Of a stretch of DNA of 64,000 nt, positions 60,291-64,000 are shown in pieces. This DNA comes from Liolophura sinensis (lineage: Eukaryota > Mollusca > Polyplacophora > Chitonida > Chitonidae). Within the stretch, counting starts at the first letter, position 1. Every line of letters begins with the position of its first letter. Made by a program: the position numbers and the translations under genes. The stretch lies in the NCBI RefSeq assembly GCF_032854445.1, contig NC_088302.1, positions 55,158,237 to 55,222,236 on the forward strand. The letters are read 5' to 3'. Under the pieces are notes generated by a model that saw nothing but the letters and a program-made list of their open reading frames with translations, searched no databases and was not told the origin of the DNA.

Positions 60291-60589
60291 ACTCATAATA
60301 GTGGGGTCTTTTTTCACATTGCTGCTATGAATACATCTAATTGTTTAACGCCATATTCCAACTTTCACTTTTACGATGGCCTACATTTTTACGGGTAGGA
60401 GAGCTCCACGGATAAACTTCTGACTTTTGTCAGGTTTCTGACTACTTTCCAGTCGTATACCGATTATGCATGGTGGAAACTGGAGTGTCCTGGTTAAACC
60501 ACTGATTGGCAAGTCACTGACGAACTTGTCCACATGTGATGTACAGATATGTGTATTTGGGTATAAATATAAGCGTCAAGTCCGACATT

Positions 60590-60665
60590 CCTGTACCATT
60601 CGTAGTCCATAAAGGGCGTTCCAAGTCGATAATCGCAAGATCCATTTCCAAAACAACGTTTAACA
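60590..60665 (-). repeat. Dispersed short repeat, copy 3
   Basis: CTTGCGATTATCGACTTGGA with ACGCCC and TACGAATGG on the minus strand, related to 57080-57160. It sits inside a short open frame (60494-60727) that begins with a hydrophobic stretch. Confidence 0.55.
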
Positions 60666-61839
60666 CTAACTCCCAAAGACAAAGGTATGTAAGAAATTAT
60701 ACAAATAAGAAATAAAGCCGGTAACACGCAAGAGAGAAACAGTCATCAGTTTTCAATGATGCCGGGCGGAAGGCCTGTGCTTCTCGACGAACATATACGC
60801 CTAATTTAAGACTGCATTGGCCACGAGCGTTCTCAATGGAGGAACTCTTGAACCTTTAACTAAGCGATTTAAGCAGTGCAGCCTTTGCTTCTTCCATGCA
60901 GCACGTCACGTGTTTGGTGTATGTGCGCTCATATAACACTTCCGTAGTGCACCAGCGCTGTAACGCTTTTACAGAGTAATTTTACAGCATTTGTGTTCCG
61001 CGAGCCTGTCCTCATTACCAATGCCACTTTGAACAGAGAGAGCGTGAGAATCTACATTGTTCCTGCCCAAGCATTCATGAACATAAAAAAGTTAACAAAA
61101 TGCCACAGCGTTAGACTACGTGACGAATATAACGGCATTGCCCCCAAAGTTTTCCCCCAAAATATAGGTTAACGAGCAAAGAACTGTTGTTCCATTTTTT
61201 TTTATTAGGCGTCATAACAAACTCAGCCGGATACGATACTGTTACATGTTAATCGCAAAACCAAGCCACAGGCTGTGGTGTATTTCCGGTCTCTGATTGG
61301 TCCAATTACCTCTAGCTGCTATACTTAGCTGATGTGCTCTGTAAGATACCAGCTATATTGTTGGTGCAGGAAGAGAGGAGAACGGTGAGTGACAGAACGA
61401 AGACATTTGTTTTATTTTCCATAAAGCACTGTCATCCCTCCATCCCAACAGTCGGATACCACCTCGATTCCTAAAGTCTTACATTAGACCAGTCCAACAA
61501 CGGTAGAACCGGAACTGCAAGGTATCAAATTCTATTGGTTGATTTCTGTCAAAAGGTATCCAGACTGTGTGAAGAAATAGTATTACTTCAGTTTACTGCT
61601 GCATAATCAGTTCAATCTTCATGATATTTTACTATGTAATCTTTATAGACAATATCATCGAGTTTTCTCCAGCATGATATGTTTAATGTAACGTCAATCC
61701 TAAGTCAGTATCAGTGTAATAAACTTTTGATTAATTTATTAATTTGCAAAGTGTTTCACGCCACATTCAAGGATTTTTCACGTATAAGAAAGCTGTCAAA
61801 ACTCTGGGTATAAAAAACCGGTACGCCTGGAGCAAAAAA

Positions 61840-62830
61840 TTTACGTCCTGTTTTCAGAACTGATTTCTATAAGAGCAAAACTGTGTACAGCTTTGGATAT
61901 CATGGAATTCCTGTCCAATATTGATTTCTATTCCAGTGAAAATACTGTCATATCTTGACTTATATCAATATCAAAACGCTTTCCAGTCTTGATTGGCATC
62001 TTTTTCAAAACTCTGTCCAGTTTAGATTTCTATCCCTGTCTTGAAGGGCATAGTATTGCTCTGCCTATGCTGCGTCGAGACCTGTATACATCATACTTTT
62101 CCCCAAACCAATAGGATATCCAATCCCCCATGAATGTCTATAAGAATAAGCCTCCTGTCCAACCTTGACGGCCATCCCCATCACGGCAAAATCCTGTCCA
62201 ACCTTGACGGCCATCCCCATCACGGCAAAATCCTGTCCAGATCTGACGGCCATCCCCATCACGGCAAAATCCTGTCCAACCTTGACGGCCATCCCCATCA
62301 CGGCAAAATCCGGTCCAACCTTGACGGCCATCCCCATCACGGCGAAATCCTGTCCGACCTTGACGGCCATCCCTATCACGGCAAAATCCTGTCCAACCTT
62401 GACGGCCATCCCCATCACGGTAAAATCCTGTCCAACCTTGACGGCCATCCCCATCACGGCAAAATCCTGTCCAACCTTGACGGCCATCCCCATCACGGCA
62501 AAATCCTGTCCAGATCTGACGGTTATCCGCATCAAAGGCCTGTCTAGTTTTTGTTTTCTGTACCAGTCAAAATAGTGCAAAATGTTGATTTGTAGTCTTA
62601 CCAAAAGGATGTGTAATCTAGCACCTTACCACCATTAAAAATACTGCTTAATACTGATTTTTAAAATATTTGATTTTTGTCCGTACTGACCAATCTTGCT
62701 GTCCCTCCGTATCAAAGTTTTGTTAAATCCTGGGGTTTTTTATCCCTTTCAAAGTCCTATTCAGTTTTGAATTTTATCCTTATTAGTCCAGTTAAATCTT
62801 GCTTTGTATCCCTGTAATCGTCGCTCACAG
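61840..62830. repeat. 39-bp array with decayed shoulders
   Basis: The core at about 62155-62530 has ten nearly identical units (CCAACCTTGACGGCCATCCC plus CATCACGGCAAAATCCTGT). On both sides older, diverged units with the CTGTCCA...TTGAT...TC...CAAAA pattern extend to about 61840 and 62830. In the core, both strands stay open because 39 is a multiple of three; no gene context supports translation. Confidence 0.88.
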
Positions 62831-62912
62831 ACTCTTTTGATGCTGTCCACAGAATTCATAATATTCACAGGAACTGCTTGACACTGGAATATAGGTTTGT
62901 TTCCTTGGAAGT

Positions 62913-63076
62913 ATTTATTTATTTATTTGACTAGTGTTTTACGCCGTTCTCAAGAATATTTCACTTATACGACGGCGGCCAGCATTATGGTGGGAGGAAA
63001 CCGGGCAGAGCCCGGGGAAACCCACAATCATCCGCAGGTTGTTGAAGACCTTCCCACTTACGGCCTGGGAGGAATC
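62913..63076 (-). mobile_element. SINE family A, head missing
   Basis: TTTATTTATTTGACTAGTGT, CGGCGGCCAGCATTATGGTG, GAAACCGGGCAGAGCCCGGG and CTTACGGCCTGGGAGGAA. It ends where the Penelope-like sequence starts. Confidence 0.88.
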
Positions 63077-63077
63077 C

Positions 63078-63976
63078 TTTGACGTACAGTCTTTGTTCAC
63101 CAATGTACAGTTTTTGTTCACCAATGTTAATAAGACCATTGACATCATTATGAATAGAATCTACAATGAGAATCATGTAATCACCAAACTGAAGAAAGAA
63201 GCTCATCAAGAACACATGCACGAGGACACCTTATTCGGTTACTCAAGATCTTTACCTTGAGTAAAACTGATGGTGTATCAGTGGGCTCCTCACTTGGCCC
63301 TTTCCTCGCTAATTTTATTCTTACCATTTCTTAGACATTACATTAGACTCCTCGTCCACAACTGTGTAAGGAAACCTACCAACACTGGTCAATATGTTCA
63401 TTCTGGTAGTTTTGAACTATGGTGTAGAAAGGTGGCATGGGTCAGATCTCTTGTGTTGGGGGCTTTCAAAATTTGCACAGATCAAACAACCTTCTCTGCC
63501 GAATTAAATAAAATTGCCCAATTCCTCTCCTGGAATGGCTTCACAAAACACACAGGAAGACATCCGATAGGTAAGTTTACCCCAAAATTCGGACCTAAAT
63601 ATAGACCATCTGAAGAATGGTCAAAATCGTCAAAATATGGATGCGCCTCCCTTACACTGGTAAAAAAGGGGAGTACCTTGCTAGAAAATGTATTTCTAAA
63701 ATACGCACCCTCTTGAACAAACCTGTTACGTTTGTCTTTATCTGGCAGACTACCAAATCCAGTTTTTACCTGAACACAAAAGATCTGACTCCTAAAGAAT
63801 TTAAAAGCTCTGTTGTATACAAGTTCTCATGTCCAGGGTGTCTTTCTGAATACAAAACCGACAAATGTCTCCTCTCTAAAATGGAACACAGCGGTGGTCT
63901 CAGGTACAGTGAAGTATTTAACCACATTTCTCAACGTGCTGAATGTTCCACTACCTTGCAAATCTATTTTGTCTAG
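63078..63976 (+). pseudogene. Degenerate Penelope-like retroelement (RT plus GIY-YIG end)
   Basis: Plus-strand pieces in order: FDVQSLFTNV (reverse transcriptase motif A, with a duplicated QxLFTNV block at 63080-63127), DGVSVGSSLGPFLANFILT (near 63268-63325, the region before the catalytic box), RKPTNTGQYVHSGSFELWCR (63378-63437), LPYTGKKGEYLARKC and SSVVYKFSCPGC (63810-63840, start of the GIY-YIG endonuclease). The RT segment with the catalytic YxDD is deleted and the expected YIG after CPGC is missing (SEYKTDKC). Frames shift at least twice. The element runs toward the window end. Confidence 0.72.
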
Positions 63977-64000
63977 CAGACTGCCTTAATGGCATTGATC

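Noticed and set aside
60494-60727. Short open frame starting with a hydrophobic leader (secreted peptide candidate)
   Set aside because: The region after the leader is one copy of a dispersed repeat that is read in other frames elsewhere, and no splice partner was found.
62065-62604. Open frames on both strands (13-residue repeats)
   Set aside because: Pure consequence of a 39-bp unit without stops; no gene context and equal quality on both strands.

Overview
The window looks like nuclear DNA of a lophotrochozoan invertebrate, most likely a mollusc. Reasons: intron-rich genes with GT-AG borders, many dispersed tRNA-derived SINEs, Penelope-type and LINE remnants, and long minisatellites. The taxon is inferred; nothing in the sequence names a species. 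All recognisable genes lie on the minus strand.

Layout. 0-5.4 kb: a 27-bp minisatellite, a decayed reverse transcriptase and a 68-bp array. 7.6-18.0 kb: a ten-exon gene for a secreted, single-function peptidyl-alpha-hydroxyglycine alpha-amidating lyase (PAL), with a 57-bp array at the 5' splice site of exon 4. 20.3-45.0 kb: a 21-exon gene for a predicted 1411-residue protein with an N-terminal region of unknown type, a Melted/VEPH1-like helical-repeat region, a coiled coil, a Death domain, two TIR domains and a C-terminal CaaX-type box (CTVL). Its introns hold a 5.7-kb array of 76-bp units, a 38-bp array, a LINE fragment and SINEs. 51.8-59.0 kb: a collinear but broken second copy of exons 12-21 of that gene. 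59-64 kb: repeats, a 39-bp array and a degenerate Penelope-like element.

The most unusual pattern is that several tandem arrays are built on exon edges. The PAL exon 4 array (57 bp) and the TIR exon 19 array (36 bp) repeat the end of the exon together with its 5' splice site. The exon 2 array (38 bp) begins at the splice donor. Decayed copies of exon starts precede exons 9 and 10. In PAL the unit is a multiple of three and mostly open, so use of distal donors could give a ladder of proteins differing by 19 residues.

Both genes read cleanly at most exons, but PAL exons 6-10 and the Death-domain exon carry single-base frame breaks, mostly in short homopolymer runs. Assembly error is the simplest explanation; real decay is not excluded. 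Exon models were built by eye from splice signals and reading phase. Similarity statements rest on remembered family motifs, not on searches.
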